Positions 46,641 through 55,681 of a stretch of 64,000 nt of DNA are shown here, piece by piece (the first letter of the stretch is position 1; each line of letters opens with the position of its first letter). The translations under genes and the position numbers were made by a program. Origin of the DNA: Hydrogenophaga borbori (GTDB lineage Bacteria > Pseudomonadota > Gammaproteobacteria > Burkholderiales > Burkholderiaceae_C). Below the pieces are notes generated by a model that saw only the letters and a program-made list of their open reading frames with translations, did no database searches and was not told the DNA's origin. The stretch lies in assembly GCF_003417535.1 (NCBI RefSeq), contig NZ_QVLS01000006.1, positions 1-64,000 on the forward strand. The letters run 5' to 3'.

Positions 46641-47390
46641 ATGGGCGACAAGGTATTGCTGGTCACGGGCGGCTCGCGCGGCATCGGCGCGGCCACCTGC
46701 CGGCTGGCCGCGAAGGCGGGTTGGGCCGTGGCGGTGAACTATGCGGCGAATCCGCTCGCGGCCGACGAGGTGGTGCGCGCCATCCGCGCCGACGGCGGGC
46801 GCGCCATGGCCGTGCAGGCCGACGTGGCGGACGAGGCCCAGGTGCTGCGCCTGTTCGAGCAGGTCGACGCCACGCTCGGCCGCCTCGGCGGCCTGGTGAA
46901 CAACGCCGGCGTGGTGGACCAGCGCGCGCGCCTCGACGAGATGGACGTGGCGCGCTGGCGGCGCATGTTCGACATCAACGTCATCGGCAGCCTGCTCTGC
47001 GCCCGCGAGGCCGTGCGCCGCATGAGCCCCCGGCACGGCGGCTCGGGCGGCGCCATCGTCAACCTGTCCAGCGCGGCCGCGCGCCTGGGCTCGCCGGGTG
47101 AGTACGTGGACTACGCGGCGTCCAAGGGCGCCATCGACACGTTCACCCTGGGCCTGGCCAAGGAGGTCGCGGCCGAGAACATCCGCGTCAACGCGGTGCG
47201 CCCGGGCCTGATCGACACCGACATCCACGCCAGCGGCGGCCGGCCCGACCGCCTGCGCGAGCTCGCGCCGCAGGTGCCCATGCAGCGAGGCGGCCAGGTC
47301 GACGAGGTGGCCAGCCTGATCGTCTGGCTGCTGTCCGACGCCGCGAGCTACACCACCATGAGCCTGATCGACGTGTCCGGAGCCCGCTGA
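46641..47390 (+). CDS. SDR-family oxidoreductase
   Basis: This 249-aa short-chain dehydrogenase has the NAD(P)-binding TGGSRGIG (9-16), NNAG (87-90), and the catalytic Ser in NLSSAAAR with Y158-xxx-K162 in DYAASKGAID. It resembles 3-oxoacyl-ACP reductase-like enzymes. A GGAGA sequence lies eight bases before the chosen ATG, and a 1-base stop/start overlap links it to the MaoC gene. Confidence 0.9.
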   Translation: MGDKVLLVTGGSRGIGAATCRLAAKAGWAVAVNYAANPLAADEVVRAIRADGGRAMAVQADVADEAQVLRLFEQVDATLGRLGGLVNNAGVVDQRARLDEMDVARWRRMFDINVIGSLLCAREAVRRMSPRHGGSGGAIVNLSSAAARLGSPGEYVDYAASKGAIDTFTLGLAKEVAAENIRVNAVRPGLIDTDIHASGGRPDRLRELAPQVPMQRGGQVDEVASLIVWLLSDAASYTTMSLIDVSGAR

Positions 47391-47869
47391 TGACCGCACC
47401 GAAGAAAGAACCTCGCCTGTACTGGGAAGACCTGAGCGTCGGCGAGACGCGCGACCTGGGCAGCCTCTCGCCCACGGCCGAGGAGATCGTGGCCTTCGCC
47501 AGCCAGTGGGACCCGCAGCCCTTCCACCTGGACCCCGAGGCTGCCAAGGACTCGGTCTTCGGCGCCCTGTGCGCCAGTGGCTGGCACACCTGCGCCATGG
47601 CCATGCGGCTCATGGTCACCAACTTCCTGCACGAGACCTCCAGCCTGGGCTCGCCGGGCCTGGAGAGCCTGAAGTGGCTCAAGCCGGTGTTCCCCGGCGA
47701 CACACTCACGCTCAGGCACACCATCACCGAGAAGCGCGTGATGGGCAAGCGCCCCGACGTGGGCCTGGTGCGCACCGTCTGGGAGATGGTGAACCAGCGG
47801 GACGAGCCGGTGCTGCGCATGGAAGGCTACGGCATGTTCCGGCTCAGGCACCCTGCCCAAACGGCCTGA
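47390..47869 (+). CDS. MaoC-family dehydratase
   Basis: This 159-aa hot-dog-fold protein has the MaoC hydratase pattern: TEEIVAFASQWDPQPFHLDPEAA with the catalytic Asp/His pair (DPQPFH), FGALCASGWHTCAMAMRLMV, and LKWLKPVFPGDTLTLRHTI. These enzymes hydrate enoyl-CoA thioesters. With the SDR it may form a two-step beta-oxidation-like unit on an unknown acyl-CoA. Confidence 0.9.
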   Translation: MTAPKKEPRLYWEDLSVGETRDLGSLSPTAEEIVAFASQWDPQPFHLDPEAAKDSVFGALCASGWHTCAMAMRLMVTNFLHETSSLGSPGLESLKWLKPVFPGDTLTLRHTITEKRVMGKRPDVGLVRTVWEMVNQRDEPVLRMEGYGMFRLRHPAQTA

Positions 47870-47906
47870 AGGCGGCCACAATGCGGCGCGTTCATCCGCC
47901 GCCGCC

Positions 47907-48527
47907 ATGGACTTCAAACCCCTCATCACCCTGCTGGCCATCGTCAATCCCCTGGCCATCGTGCCCTTCTTCATCCACTACACGCAGGGCTTCAGCCGCC
48001 AGCAGCGCCAGCGCACGGTGATGATCTCGGCCTTCAGCGCCTTCGCCGTGATCGCCACCTGCGCGCTGGTGGGCCTGCAGATCCTGGAGTTCTTCTCGAT
48101 CTCGCTGGCCAGCTTCCAGGTCGGCGGCGGCATGCTGCTGCTGACCTCGGCGCTGTCCATGCTGAACGCGCGCCCGGCCGAGGCCAAGGCCACCGACCAG
48201 GACCTCAGCGCCGACTCCCCGCGCACCAGCATCGCCGTGGTGCCACTGACCATTCCGCTGCTCACCGGTCCGGCCACCATGTCCACCGTGGTGATCTACG
48301 CCGACCAGGCCAAGACCTTCTTCCAGCACGCCATGCTGGTGGGCTACGGCGTGGTCATCGCCCTGGCCACGGCGGTCTGCTTCGCGCTGGCCGAGCCCAT
48401 CGCGCGCGGCCTGGGCCAGACCGGCATCAACGTGATGACGCGCCTGATGGGCCTGATCCTCGCGGCCCTGTCGGTGGAGGTGATGGCCGCGGGCCTGGTG
48501 AAGCTGTTTCCCGCGCTGGGGAGCTAG
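47907..48527 (+). CDS. MarC-family integral membrane protein
   Basis: This 206-aa protein has six hydrophobic segments and the MarC/UPF0056 signature FKPLITLLAIVNPLAIVPFFIHYTQGFS, then MISAFSAFAVIATCALVGLQILEFFSIS and VVPLTIPLLTGPATMSTVVIYA. Some MarC proteins have been tied to amino acid export, but the function is largely unknown. It converges on the TRAP gene with 22 bases between them. Confidence 0.88.
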   Translation: MDFKPLITLLAIVNPLAIVPFFIHYTQGFSRQQRQRTVMISAFSAFAVIATCALVGLQILEFFSISLASFQVGGGMLLLTSALSMLNARPAEAKATDQDLSADSPRTSIAVVPLTIPLLTGPATMSTVVIYADQAKTFFQHAMLVGYGVVIALATAVCFALAEPIARGLGQTGINVMTRLMGLILAALSVEVMAAGLVKLFPALGS

Positions 48528-48549
48528 CCCAGCGCGAGGGGTTGGCGGC

Positions 48550-49569
48550 TCACTTCAGCTTCTGCGTCTCCGCGCGGAACTCCGCCAGCACCGCGCGCGC
48601 GTTCTTGAGGCCGCGCGCCTCGGCCGCCGCCACCCACTTGTCCTCCAGCTGGGCCTGCTTGGCCTTCACGTCGTTGACGAAGGCCTCGTTGGCCATCTGG
48701 CGCTGCACGCCGGTGGTCTTCTGGATGTCGCGCGAGGCGGCGTCGGTGCGGTCCCAGCCGGCGGCGAACAGGCGCGCGGCGTGTTCGCCCGAGACCTTGG
48801 TGATCGCCGCCTTCTCTTCCGGCTTGAGCGAATCGAACTTGGCCTGGTTCATCATGAACACGAAGCTGGTGTTGTAGAGCCCGCCCGGGAAGGTGGTGGC
48901 GTACTTCACCATGCCCAGGCGCATGGACTGCAGCGACTCGTCGGGGAAGAAGGTGCCGTCCATCACGCCGGTGGACAGCAGCTCGAAGGAATCGGTGGCG
49001 GGCTTGAGCGTGGTGTTCCAGCCCATGAGCTTGGACAGCTCGTTGATGTTGCCGCCGCCGATGCGGAACTTGAGCTTGGCGGCCTCGGCCGCGCTGGTCA
49101 CGGGCTGCTTGACCGTGAAGATGATGCCCGGGCCGTGCGTGAACACCGCCAGGGTCTTCACGCCACGGTGCTCGCCCAGCGGCGCGAAGTACTTGTCGTA
49201 GATGCGCTGGTAGGCCACGCTGGTGGCGGTGGAGGTGTCGCCGAGGAAGGGGAACTCGGCCACCTGCGTGAAGATGAAGCGGCCGGGCGTGTAGCCGTCC
49301 ACCGTGTACGACACGTCGGCCAGGCCGTCGCGCACCGCGTCGAAGGTGCCGGGCGGCGCGGACACGGCCTTGGGCAGCAGGTGGCACTTCACGCTGCCCT
49401 TGGTCTCCTTCTCCACTGCCTCGCACCACTGGTTCTGCGCCATGGTGGCGCCGTGCGCGGGCGGCAGCCAGGTGGAGACGTTGAGCACGGTCTGCGCGAG
49501 CGCGCCGCCGCTGGCGGCGAACAGGGCGGCGGCGGCGAACGGGGCAAGGCGGAAGGTCTGGCGGGTCAT
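48550..49569 (-). CDS. TRAP transporter solute-binding protein (DctP type)
   Basis: This 339-aa periplasmic protein has a signal peptide (cleavage near GGALAQT) and the DctP fold pattern (STWLPPAHGATMAQNQWCEAVEKET, KLKFRIGGGNINELSKLMGWNTTL, FVFMMNQAKFDSLKPEEKAAI). DctP receptors bind organic acids for DctQM permeases. No dctQ or dctM is adjacent, so it is orphaned here. It lies downstream of the Rieske oxygenase gene, suggesting an aromatic acid ligand. Confidence 0.88.
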   Translation of the reverse strand: MTRQTFRLAPFAAAALFAASGGALAQTVLNVSTWLPPAHGATMAQNQWCEAVEKETKGSVKCHLLPKAVSAPPGTFDAVRDGLADVSYTVDGYTPGRFIFTQVAEFPFLGDTSTATSVAYQRIYDKYFAPLGEHRGVKTLAVFTHGPGIIFTVKQPVTSAAEAAKLKFRIGGGNINELSKLMGWNTTLKPATDSFELLSTGVMDGTFFPDESLQSMRLGMVKYATTFPGGLYNTSFVFMMNQAKFDSLKPEEKAAITKVSGEHAARLFAAGWDRTDAASRDIQKTTGVQRQMANEAFVNDVKAKQAQLEDKWVAAAEARGLKNARAVLAEFRAETQKLK

Positions 49570-49592
49570 GTGTCTGTCTCCGTGGTGTCGGC

Positions 49593-50684
49593 TCAGGCCA
49601 GGGCGGCCGGTTGGGTGGGGGAAAGGGTCTGCTGCGCCTGCTGCTCGGCGCGCACGCGCGCCTCGAGCAGGCGGCGGAACTGGATCAGCGCGGCGTCCAT
49701 GGCCAAGGGCAGCATGGACAGCGTGGGGTTGTGCTGGATGTTGCGGTGCTGCGCGGTGATCATGTCGCGGTCTTCGTTGAAGGCGCCGATCAGGCTGTCG
49801 TAGATGCTCTGCGTGACGGTCTGATCGCCTTCGCCCGTGGGGTGGGACTGCTGGAAGAAGTAGTGCGTGGTGGTGGCCGTCTCGGGCGTGAGCGTCTGGC
49901 AGGAATGCAGGCGCACCGAAGGACCGGGCGCGTCGGGCGCGCTGCCCGTGGGGCGGCCGCCCGAGTGCATGAGCAGGGTGCCGGGCAGCAGGAATTCGTA
50001 GACGAACCAGCGGTCCAGGTGGGTGTCGAAGCGGCGGAAGCGCTGGTAGAAGGGCGGCGCCGGCACGTCGTTCACCTGGCGCGAGACCTTGATGCCCAGC
50101 TGCGGCCAGTCGGCGTTCGGGCCGGGTACGGGCTCGATGGTGGGGCGCGCCTGCGCGATGCGCGTGGAGCCGCCGAGCGACTTCTCGTGCACGTAGCTCA
50201 GGTGCGAGAAATCGAGCAGGTTGTCGCAGATCAGCAGGTAGGGCGTGTCGTAGTGCAGGTAGCCGGGCTGGTTCTGCCAGTCGGGCGAGTCGCAGCTGAA
50301 GTTGTCGGGCAGCAGCGCGTCCTCGGCCAGCGCGGGGTCGCCCATCCACACGAAGACCCACTTGTTGCGCAGCACCAGCGGGTAGCGCTTGACCTTCGCC
50401 TTGGCGGGGATGATCTCGATGCCCGGGGCCTCCACGCACTGCCCCATCCGATCGAACATGAGGCCGTGGTAGCCGCAGCGCACGCAGTCGCCCTCGCGCC
50501 GGCCCACCGACAGGGGCGCGTGCCGGTGGCAGCAGCGGTCCTCCAGGGCGACCAGTTCGCCGGCCTGCGTGCGGTAGACCAGCACCGGCTCGCCGAGCAC
50601 GGTGCGCGTGAACAGGGTGGGCGAATCGGCCGGCGGGATCTCGTGGTCCCAGGCGATGACGTACCAGCAGTTGCGCAGCCACAT
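49593..50684 (-). CDS. Rieske [2Fe-2S] aromatic oxygenase alpha subunit (VanA-like)
   Basis: This 363-aa oxygenase has the Rieske ligands C51-x-H53 (CCHRHAPL) and C70-x2-H73 (CGYHGLMF). The mononuclear iron motif has H161 and H166 in DNLLDFSHLSYVH. The length and layout fit the phthalate/vanillate-demethylase group, which use a separate reductase. The substrate is unknown. An AGGAGGAG sequence eight bases before ATG 50684 fixes the start. Confidence 0.9.
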   Translation of the reverse strand: MWLRNCWYVIAWDHEIPPADSPTLFTRTVLGEPVLVYRTQAGELVALEDRCCHRHAPLSVGRREGDCVRCGYHGLMFDRMGQCVEAPGIEIIPAKAKVKRYPLVLRNKWVFVWMGDPALAEDALLPDNFSCDSPDWQNQPGYLHYDTPYLLICDNLLDFSHLSYVHEKSLGGSTRIAQARPTIEPVPGPNADWPQLGIKVSRQVNDVPAPPFYQRFRRFDTHLDRWFVYEFLLPGTLLMHSGGRPTGSAPDAPGPSVRLHSCQTLTPETATTTHYFFQQSHPTGEGDQTVTQSIYDSLIGAFNEDRDMITAQHRNIQHNPTLSMLPLAMDAALIQFRRLLEARVRAEQQAQQTLSPTQPAALA

Positions 50685-50814
50685 GGCCTTGTCTCCTCCT
50701 CGTGGGGATGGGAAGGCCATGCTAGGAGGCGCCGGGGGACGGCCTGTCCCCTGCGAAGGGGATGGACGGGGGATTGCGGAAGCCCACGCCGCGCCGCTGG
50801 CAGGCCGCGCCTTG

Positions 50815-51639
50815 TCAGCCCAGCCAGCGCGCCAGCCGCAGCCGGTCCGCCGGCAGCCCCGCCTCGGCGAGCTTGGCGTAGGCCCGCTTTCTCAGCGTCA
50901 CCACGGTCGACGGCGCCACGTCCAGCTCGGCCGCGATGCCGTCCGCGCTGAGCCCGTGGGCGATGCGCGCCACCACCTCGGCCTCGCGCGGCGACAGCGC
51001 CGGCACCAACCGCGCCAGGCGCTGCCGCGACAGCGCGACCTGCGCCTCGCGGTCGGCCGCCACGCCCTCGGCGTTCAGGGCCGCCTGGTGCGCTTGTCGC
51101 AGCAGCGGCGCCAGGCCCAGCAGGCGCTGGATCTCATCGGGCCGGAACAGGCCCTGGCGCTCGTCGCGGTACAGGTGGATGGCCTGCACGGCCCCGCGCG
51201 CCGGCGCGTGCAGCAGGGTGAAGCGCTCGGTCAGGCGCTCGCGCTTGTAGATCTCGTTGCGCCAGCCCGCCACCGGCAGTTCGTCGGCGCGGCAGTGCAA
51301 CACCGCCACCTCGCGCGCCGGGCGCTGCGAGACGCGGTCGGCCAGGCGCATCACCGCGTCGGCGCGCCAGTAGCTGCGGCGGTAGATGGCGAAGCACTCG
51401 GCCACCACGTCGCGGCCGTGCCCTTCGTGGGGATGGCGCGAGCTGCCTTCGATCAGCTCGGGCGTGTCGCGCCGGAAGTTGACGAGCGAGAGGTATTCCA
51501 CCGGCACCACCGTGTCGATGGCCCGCAGCAGCCGCGCGGCGCTGGGCGGCGCGCTCGCGCAGTCAAGCAGGGCCGAGACCGCGGCTGGGCTCAGGGCCTG
51601 GCCGGGCGCGGGGGCATCGAAGGACCAGATGGCAGGCAT
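50815..51639 (-). CDS. LuxR-family transcriptional regulator
   Basis: This 274-aa protein has a C-terminal LuxR HTH (LSPREAEVVARIAHGLSADGIAAELDVAPSTVVTLRKRAYAKL, about 214-256). The N-terminal domain has no recognised autoinducer motif (RVPVEYLSLVNFRRD...). It lies just upstream of the Rieske/TRAP genes on the same strand and probably controls them. Confidence 0.85.
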   Translation of the reverse strand: MPAIWSFDAPAPGQALSPAAVSALLDCASAPPSAARLLRAIDTVVPVEYLSLVNFRRDTPELIEGSSRHPHEGHGRDVVAECFAIYRRSYWRADAVMRLADRVSQRPAREVAVLHCRADELPVAGWRNEIYKRERLTERFTLLHAPARGAVQAIHLYRDERQGLFRPDEIQRLLGLAPLLRQAHQAALNAEGVAADREAQVALSRQRLARLVPALSPREAEVVARIAHGLSADGIAAELDVAPSTVVTLRKRAYAKLAEAGLPADRLRLARWLG

Positions 51640-51699
51640 GCACCCATTCTGGAAACACGCCCGCCCGCCGCGCCAGCGGGCTAACCCTGCCGGCGTGCG

Positions 51700-52719
51700 T
51701 TACGCCGGCGCCGGGTACAGGCCCAACGTGCGCGCGCGCAGCCGCGCCAGGCCGAGCAGCGCCTCGGTGAAGGGGGTCGGCACCTCGGTCAGGCGGCCCA
51801 GTTCGGCCACCACGGCCACCAGGGCGTCCAGCTCCACCGGGCGCCCGGCCTCCACGTCCTGCAGCATGGAGGTCTTGAAGGCGCCGAGCTTGAGCGTGAC
51901 GGCGTGGCGGTCCTCGGGCTGCTGGTCGATGGGGATGCCCAGCCTCGCGCCGATGGCCTTGGCCTCCAGCATCACCGCGCTGATGAAGCCGCGCACCTGC
52001 GGGTCGTCGAGGATGCGGTCGGTGGTGGCGCCGGTGATGGCGCTCACCGGGTTGACCGTCATGTTGCCCCAGAGCTTGTACCAGATGTCCTTCTGGATCT
52101 GCGGCGACAGCTTGGCCTCGACGCCGGCCTCGCCCAGCGCGGCCACCACGGCCCGGGCGCGCGCGCTCGGCTCGCCGGAGGGCTCGCCCACGAGCAGGCC
52201 GTTGCCGAAGTGGTGGCGCACCAGGCCGGGCGCGTCGAGCGAGCAGCTGGCGTGCACCACCCCGCCCAGCACCTGGCGGCCGGGCACGGCGCGCGCCATG
52301 GCGCCGCCCGGGTCCACCACGGGCAGCGGCGTGCCTTGCAAGGCACCGCCGAAGCCTTCGAAGAACCACCAGGGCACGCCGTTCATGGCCGTGAGCACCA
52401 CCGTGCCGGGGCCGATCAAGGGCCCGATGGCGGGCGCGATGCCGGGCAGCGCGGGCGCCTTCACCGCGAGGACGACGAGGTCGTGCGCGCCGAGCTCGTC
52501 GGCCCGCTCGGACGCGCGCACCGGCGCCTGCAGCAGCTCGCCGCCCTGTTGCAGGCGCAGGCCGTGCGCGCGCAGCGCGGCGAGCGTGTCGCCGCGCGCC
52601 AGCGCGCTGACCGGGCGGCCCGAACGCGCCAGGCGCGTGCCCAGCCAGCCGCCGATGGCGCCGGCGCCAACAATCGCCACGCTGCGGATCTCGGTGGGCA
52701 GGTTCATCGTGTCGCTCAT
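51700..52719 (-). CDS. Ketopantoate reductase-family protein
   Basis: This 339-aa protein has an N-terminal Rossmann motif GAGAIGG (18-24), the conserved VVLAVKAP, NGVPWWF, and a C-terminal ApbA domain (IWYKLWGNMTVNPVSAITGA, FKTSMLQDVEAGRPVELDAL). 2-dehydropantoate 2-reductase is the founding activity, but paralogues in catabolic clusters act on other 2-oxoacids. The ATG overlaps the class II aldolase stop (ATGA), so the pair probably work in sequence. Confidence 0.83.
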   Translation of the reverse strand: MSDTMNLPTEIRSVAIVGAGAIGGWLGTRLARSGRPVSALARGDTLAALRAHGLRLQQGGELLQAPVRASERADELGAHDLVVLAVKAPALPGIAPAIGPLIGPGTVVLTAMNGVPWWFFEGFGGALQGTPLPVVDPGGAMARAVPGRQVLGGVVHASCSLDAPGLVRHHFGNGLLVGEPSGEPSARARAVVAALGEAGVEAKLSPQIQKDIWYKLWGNMTVNPVSAITGATTDRILDDPQVRGFISAVMLEAKAIGARLGIPIDQQPEDRHAVTLKLGAFKTSMLQDVEAGRPVELDALVAVVAELGRLTEVPTPFTEALLGLARLRARTLGLYPAPA

Positions 52720-53510
52720 GCCCGGTAGCTCGAATCGATGCGGTCGACCTGGCGCACCAGGGCGTCGAACACGTCGCGGCCGGCGCCGTGCTTGGGGTCG
52801 AACTGGAAGGAGTCGCGCGTGCACTTGGCGGCGATGGCCTCGGACACCGGGATCGCGGCCTGCGGGCCGCCCATGCTGAAGGTGGCGAGCTGGATCTCGC
52901 AGGCACGCTGCAGCGTCCAGAGGATGGCGAAGGTCTGCGGCAGCGTGCCGCCCCAGGCCAGCAGGCCGTGGTTGCGCAGGATGACCGCGGGCTTGTCGCC
53001 GATGCTCTGCAGCAGGCGCGGGCCCTCGTCGGCGTGGATGGTGATGCCTTCGAAGTCGTGGTACGCCACCAGGCCGTGCAGCTGCGCGGTGTAGAAGTTG
53101 GTCTGCTGCAAGCCGTCCTTCAGGCAGGCCACGGACACGCCGGCCGTGGTGTGCGTGTGCATCACGCAGTGCGCGCCTTCCAGGCCGTCGTGGATGGCCG
53201 CGTGCACCACGAAGCCGGCCGGGTTGACGCGGTGGGTGGAGCCGTCGAGCACCTTGCCCTGCAGGTCGATCTTCACCAGGTTGCTTGCCGTGACCTCGCT
53301 GTAGTGCAGGCCGAAGGGGTTGATGAGGAAGTGCTTCTCGCCCCCGGTCACGCTGTCGGGCAGGCGCAGCGTGATGTGGTTGTAGATCATCTCCGTCCAG
53401 CCCAGCATGGCGAAGACGCGGTAGCAGGCGGCGAGCTCCAGGCGCGCGGCCCATTCGTCGGCGTGCATGCCGGGCGGCAGCACGGTGCTGGTTTGCAGGG
53501 CAGCGTTCAT
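52716..53510 (-). CDS. Class II aldolase/adducin family protein
   Basis: This 264-aa protein has the metal-site histidines in CVMHTHTTAG, TIHADEGPRLLQSI and RNHGLLAWG, typical of the zinc-dependent class II aldolase/adducin family that includes fuculose aldolase and demethylmenaquinone-like decarboxylases. The substrate is unknown. It sits between HpaI and a PanE-like reductase in the same direction; a role in an extended hpa pathway or a separate hydroxyketo-acid route is possible. Confidence 0.86.
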   Translation of the reverse strand: MNAALQTSTVLPPGMHADEWAARLELAACYRVFAMLGWTEMIYNHITLRLPDSVTGGEKHFLINPFGLHYSEVTASNLVKIDLQGKVLDGSTHRVNPAGFVVHAAIHDGLEGAHCVMHTHTTAGVSVACLKDGLQQTNFYTAQLHGLVAYHDFEGITIHADEGPRLLQSIGDKPAVILRNHGLLAWGGTLPQTFAILWTLQRACEIQLATFSMGGPQAAIPVSEAIAAKCTRDSFQFDPKHGAGRDVFDALVRQVDRIDSSYRA

Positions 53511-53547
53511 GTCTCGTCTCCTGGGTCTGTGGGGATCGGGTGTGGGA

Positions 53548-54375
53548 TCAGTAGGTGTTCGGGCCCTGCTCGCGCGGTCCTTTGAACGTCGCGAGCAGCT
53601 GCGCGGCGGCGGACGCCAGCAGCATGCTGTCGGCGCCCACGGCCACGAACAGCGCGCCGGCGTCCAGCCATTGGCGCGCGCCGGCCTCGGTGGTGGCCAG
53701 GATGCCCGGGGCCTTGCCCGCGGCGCGGATGCGGCGGATGCCGTCGGCGATGGCGGCCTGCACCTCGGGGTGGCCGGCGTTGCCGCGGTGGCCCATGCTC
53801 GCACTCAGGTCGGCGGGGCCGATGAAGACGCCATCCACGCCCGGCGTGGCGGCGATGGCGTCGAGGTGCTTCATGGCCGTCACGGTCTCGGCCTGCACCA
53901 GCACGCAGACCTGCTCGTCGGCCTCGTGCACGTAGCGCGCGTGCGCCTGCCAGCGCGAGGCGCGCGCCAGGGCGCTGCCCATGCCGCGCACGCCCTGCGG
54001 CGCATAGCGCGTGGCGGCCACCACCTGGGCGGCCTGCTCGGGCGTGTCGATCATGGGCACCAGCAGGGTCTGCGCGCCGATGTCCAGGTACTGCTTGATG
54101 AGCGCGGTGCCCACGTCGCCGGTGCCCACGGGCACCCGCACCACCGGGTGCGAGCGCAGGTCGCCGAAGCCCTGCTGGGCGCTGGCCACCGCCTGCAGCT
54201 GCGCCAGCGTGCTGCGCACGTCGTTGGGCGCGTGCTCGCCGTCGAGCAGCAGCCAGTCGTAGCCCGTGCCGGCGATGAGTTCGGTGCTGTAGGCGCTGGC
54301 CAGCGCGGCCCACAGGCCGATCTGGGCGCGGCCTTCGGCCAGGGCCTGCTTGAAAACGTTCGTGGGGATTTGCAT
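53548..54375 (-). CDS. hpaI: 4-hydroxy-2-oxoheptanedioate aldolase
   Basis: This 275-aa HpcH/HpaI aldolase cleaves 4-hydroxy-2-oxoheptanedioate to pyruvate and succinic semialdehyde, the last step of the homoprotocatechuate path. Family motifs are [79 protein letters not shown] and GADSMLL. It is the last classical hpa gene here. Confidence 0.93.
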   Translation of the reverse strand: MQIPTNVFKQALAEGRAQIGLWAALASAYSTELIAGTGYDWLLLDGEHAPNDVRSTLAQLQAVASAQQGFGDLRSHPVVRVPVGTGDVGTALIKQYLDIGAQTLLVPMIDTPEQAAQVVAATRYAPQGVRGMGSALARASRWQAHARYVHEADEQVCVLVQAETVTAMKHLDAIAATPGVDGVFIGPADLSASMGHRGNAGHPEVQAAIADGIRRIRAAGKAPGILATTEAGARQWLDAGALFVAVGADSMLLASAAAQLLATFKGPREQGPNTY

Positions 54376-54387
54376 GGCGACAAAGGA

Positions 54388-55212
54388 TCAGACGAAGCGA
54401 AAGCGCAGCACGCCCAGGGGGCCGTAGTCGGCCTCGAAGCGGTCGCCGGCCTTGGCCGGCACGGGGCGCGTGAAGGAGCCGGCGAGCACGATCTGCCCGG
54501 GCTGCAGGGTCTCGCCCCAGGGCGCGAGCTTTTCGGACAGCCAGGCGATGCCGATGGCCGGGTGGCCCTGCACGCCGGCGGCCAGGCCGGTCTCTTCCAC
54601 CGCGCCATTGAGCTTGAGCGCGGCGCCGCACCAGGGCAGATCGGTGCTCAGCGGGTCGGCGCGGTAGCGGGCATCGCCCTCGCCGATGACGATGGCGGCG
54701 TTGGCCGCGTTGTCGCTGATGGTGTCGAAGACCTTGCGCGGCTTCTTGGTGTCGCGGTCGAACTGCTCGATGCGCGCGTCGATGATCTCGATGGCGGGCG
54801 TCACGTACTCGGTGGCGGCCAGCACCTGCTCCACCGTGACCGGGCCCGAGAGCGCGCGCTTGAGCACGAAGGCCAGCTCCACCTCCACGCGCGGCGACAG
54901 GAAGCGGTTGACCGGGATCTCCAGCTCCTCGCCCGCCCGCGCCACCAGCTTCATGGAGCCCAGCAGGGTGCCGAAGTCGGGCTCGTCGATCTGGCTGGAG
55001 ATCTGCATGGCGCGGCTGGTCAGGCCGATCTTGTGGCCGATGACCGGGTCGCCGCGCCCGCGCTGCAGCGCCACCCAGGCGCGGCCCACGCGGTAGCCGT
55101 CGTCGATGGTCATGCTGGGAAAGCGCTGCGAGAAGTGGCGCAGCGGCGTGCGCGTGCGCGCGGACTCGTCGAGTTCGGCGGCGAGTTGCTGGAGGGTGGC
55201 GTCGTCGAGCAT
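54388..55212 (-). CDS. hpaH: 2-oxo-hept-4-ene-1,7-dioate hydratase
   Basis: This 274-aa FAH-superfamily hydratase adds water to 2-oxohept-4-ene-1,7-dioate. The metal-site and family motifs include [49 protein letters not shown] and [21 protein letters not shown]. Start ATG 55212 was set two bases after the hpaF stop; the two are clearly coupled. Confidence 0.94.
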   Translation of the reverse strand: MLDDATLQQLAAELDESARTRTPLRHFSQRFPSMTIDDGYRVGRAWVALQRGRGDPVIGHKIGLTSRAMQISSQIDEPDFGTLLGSMKLVARAGEELEIPVNRFLSPRVEVELAFVLKRALSGPVTVEQVLAATEYVTPAIEIIDARIEQFDRDTKKPRKVFDTISDNAANAAIVIGEGDARYRADPLSTDLPWCGAALKLNGAVEETGLAAGVQGHPAIGIAWLSEKLAPWGETLQPGQIVLAGSFTRPVPAKAGDRFEADYGPLGVLRFRFV

Positions 55213-55214
55213 GG

Positions 55215-55670
55215 TCAGGTCGATCGCAGGGGCGTGAAGAGGGGATGCAGGGAGCTGATCTTGGCGTCGAAGACCTCGGGGCCTTCGTCCACCTGCACGG
55301 TGATGCCGATGGGTCGGCGGCTCAGCTGCTCGGCGAAGTGCTGGCGCGCCACGGCCTCGAGCGCGCCGCCCGAGCGTTTCTGCACGGCGGCGCTGCGCCC
55401 GCGGCCCATGCGCAGGTTGAGGTAGATGAAGGCGTAGTCGCGGCCCATGCCGGCGGCCTCGCCCGCGTCGCCGCCGTCGGCGATGGCCCAGTGCGCGGCC
55501 GGGAAGGCCAGCACGCGCGTGCCGCCGGTGGGAAAGACCTGGCGGCCGCCTTCGTCGTGGATGGTGAGCATGGCGTCGGCCAGGGCGCGGCACAGCGCGC
55601 GCATGTCGGTGCCGCCCTCGGCCTCGGGCCGGTCGAGGTTGCCGCTGTAGAGGATGACGAGGTGGGGCAT
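55215..55670 (-). CDS. hpaF: 5-carboxymethyl-2-hydroxymuconate delta-isomerase
   Basis: This 151-aa tautomerase-fold isomerase has the catalytic N-terminal Pro (MPHLVILYSGNL). Regions matching HpaF are VFPTGGTRVLAF, DYAFIYLNLRMGRGRSAAVQKRSGGALEAVARQHF and FDAKISSLHPLF. It is about 25 residues longer than the ~126-aa enterobacterial enzyme, mostly because of an insert near ADGGDAGEAAGMGRD. It isomerises the HpaE product. Confidence 0.9.
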   Translation of the reverse strand: MPHLVILYSGNLDRPEAEGGTDMRALCRALADAMLTIHDEGGRQVFPTGGTRVLAFPAAHWAIADGGDAGEAAGMGRDYAFIYLNLRMGRGRSAAVQKRSGGALEAVARQHFAEQLSRRPIGITVQVDEGPEVFDAKISSLHPLFTPLRST

Positions 55671-55681
55671 GGCGTCGCCCC

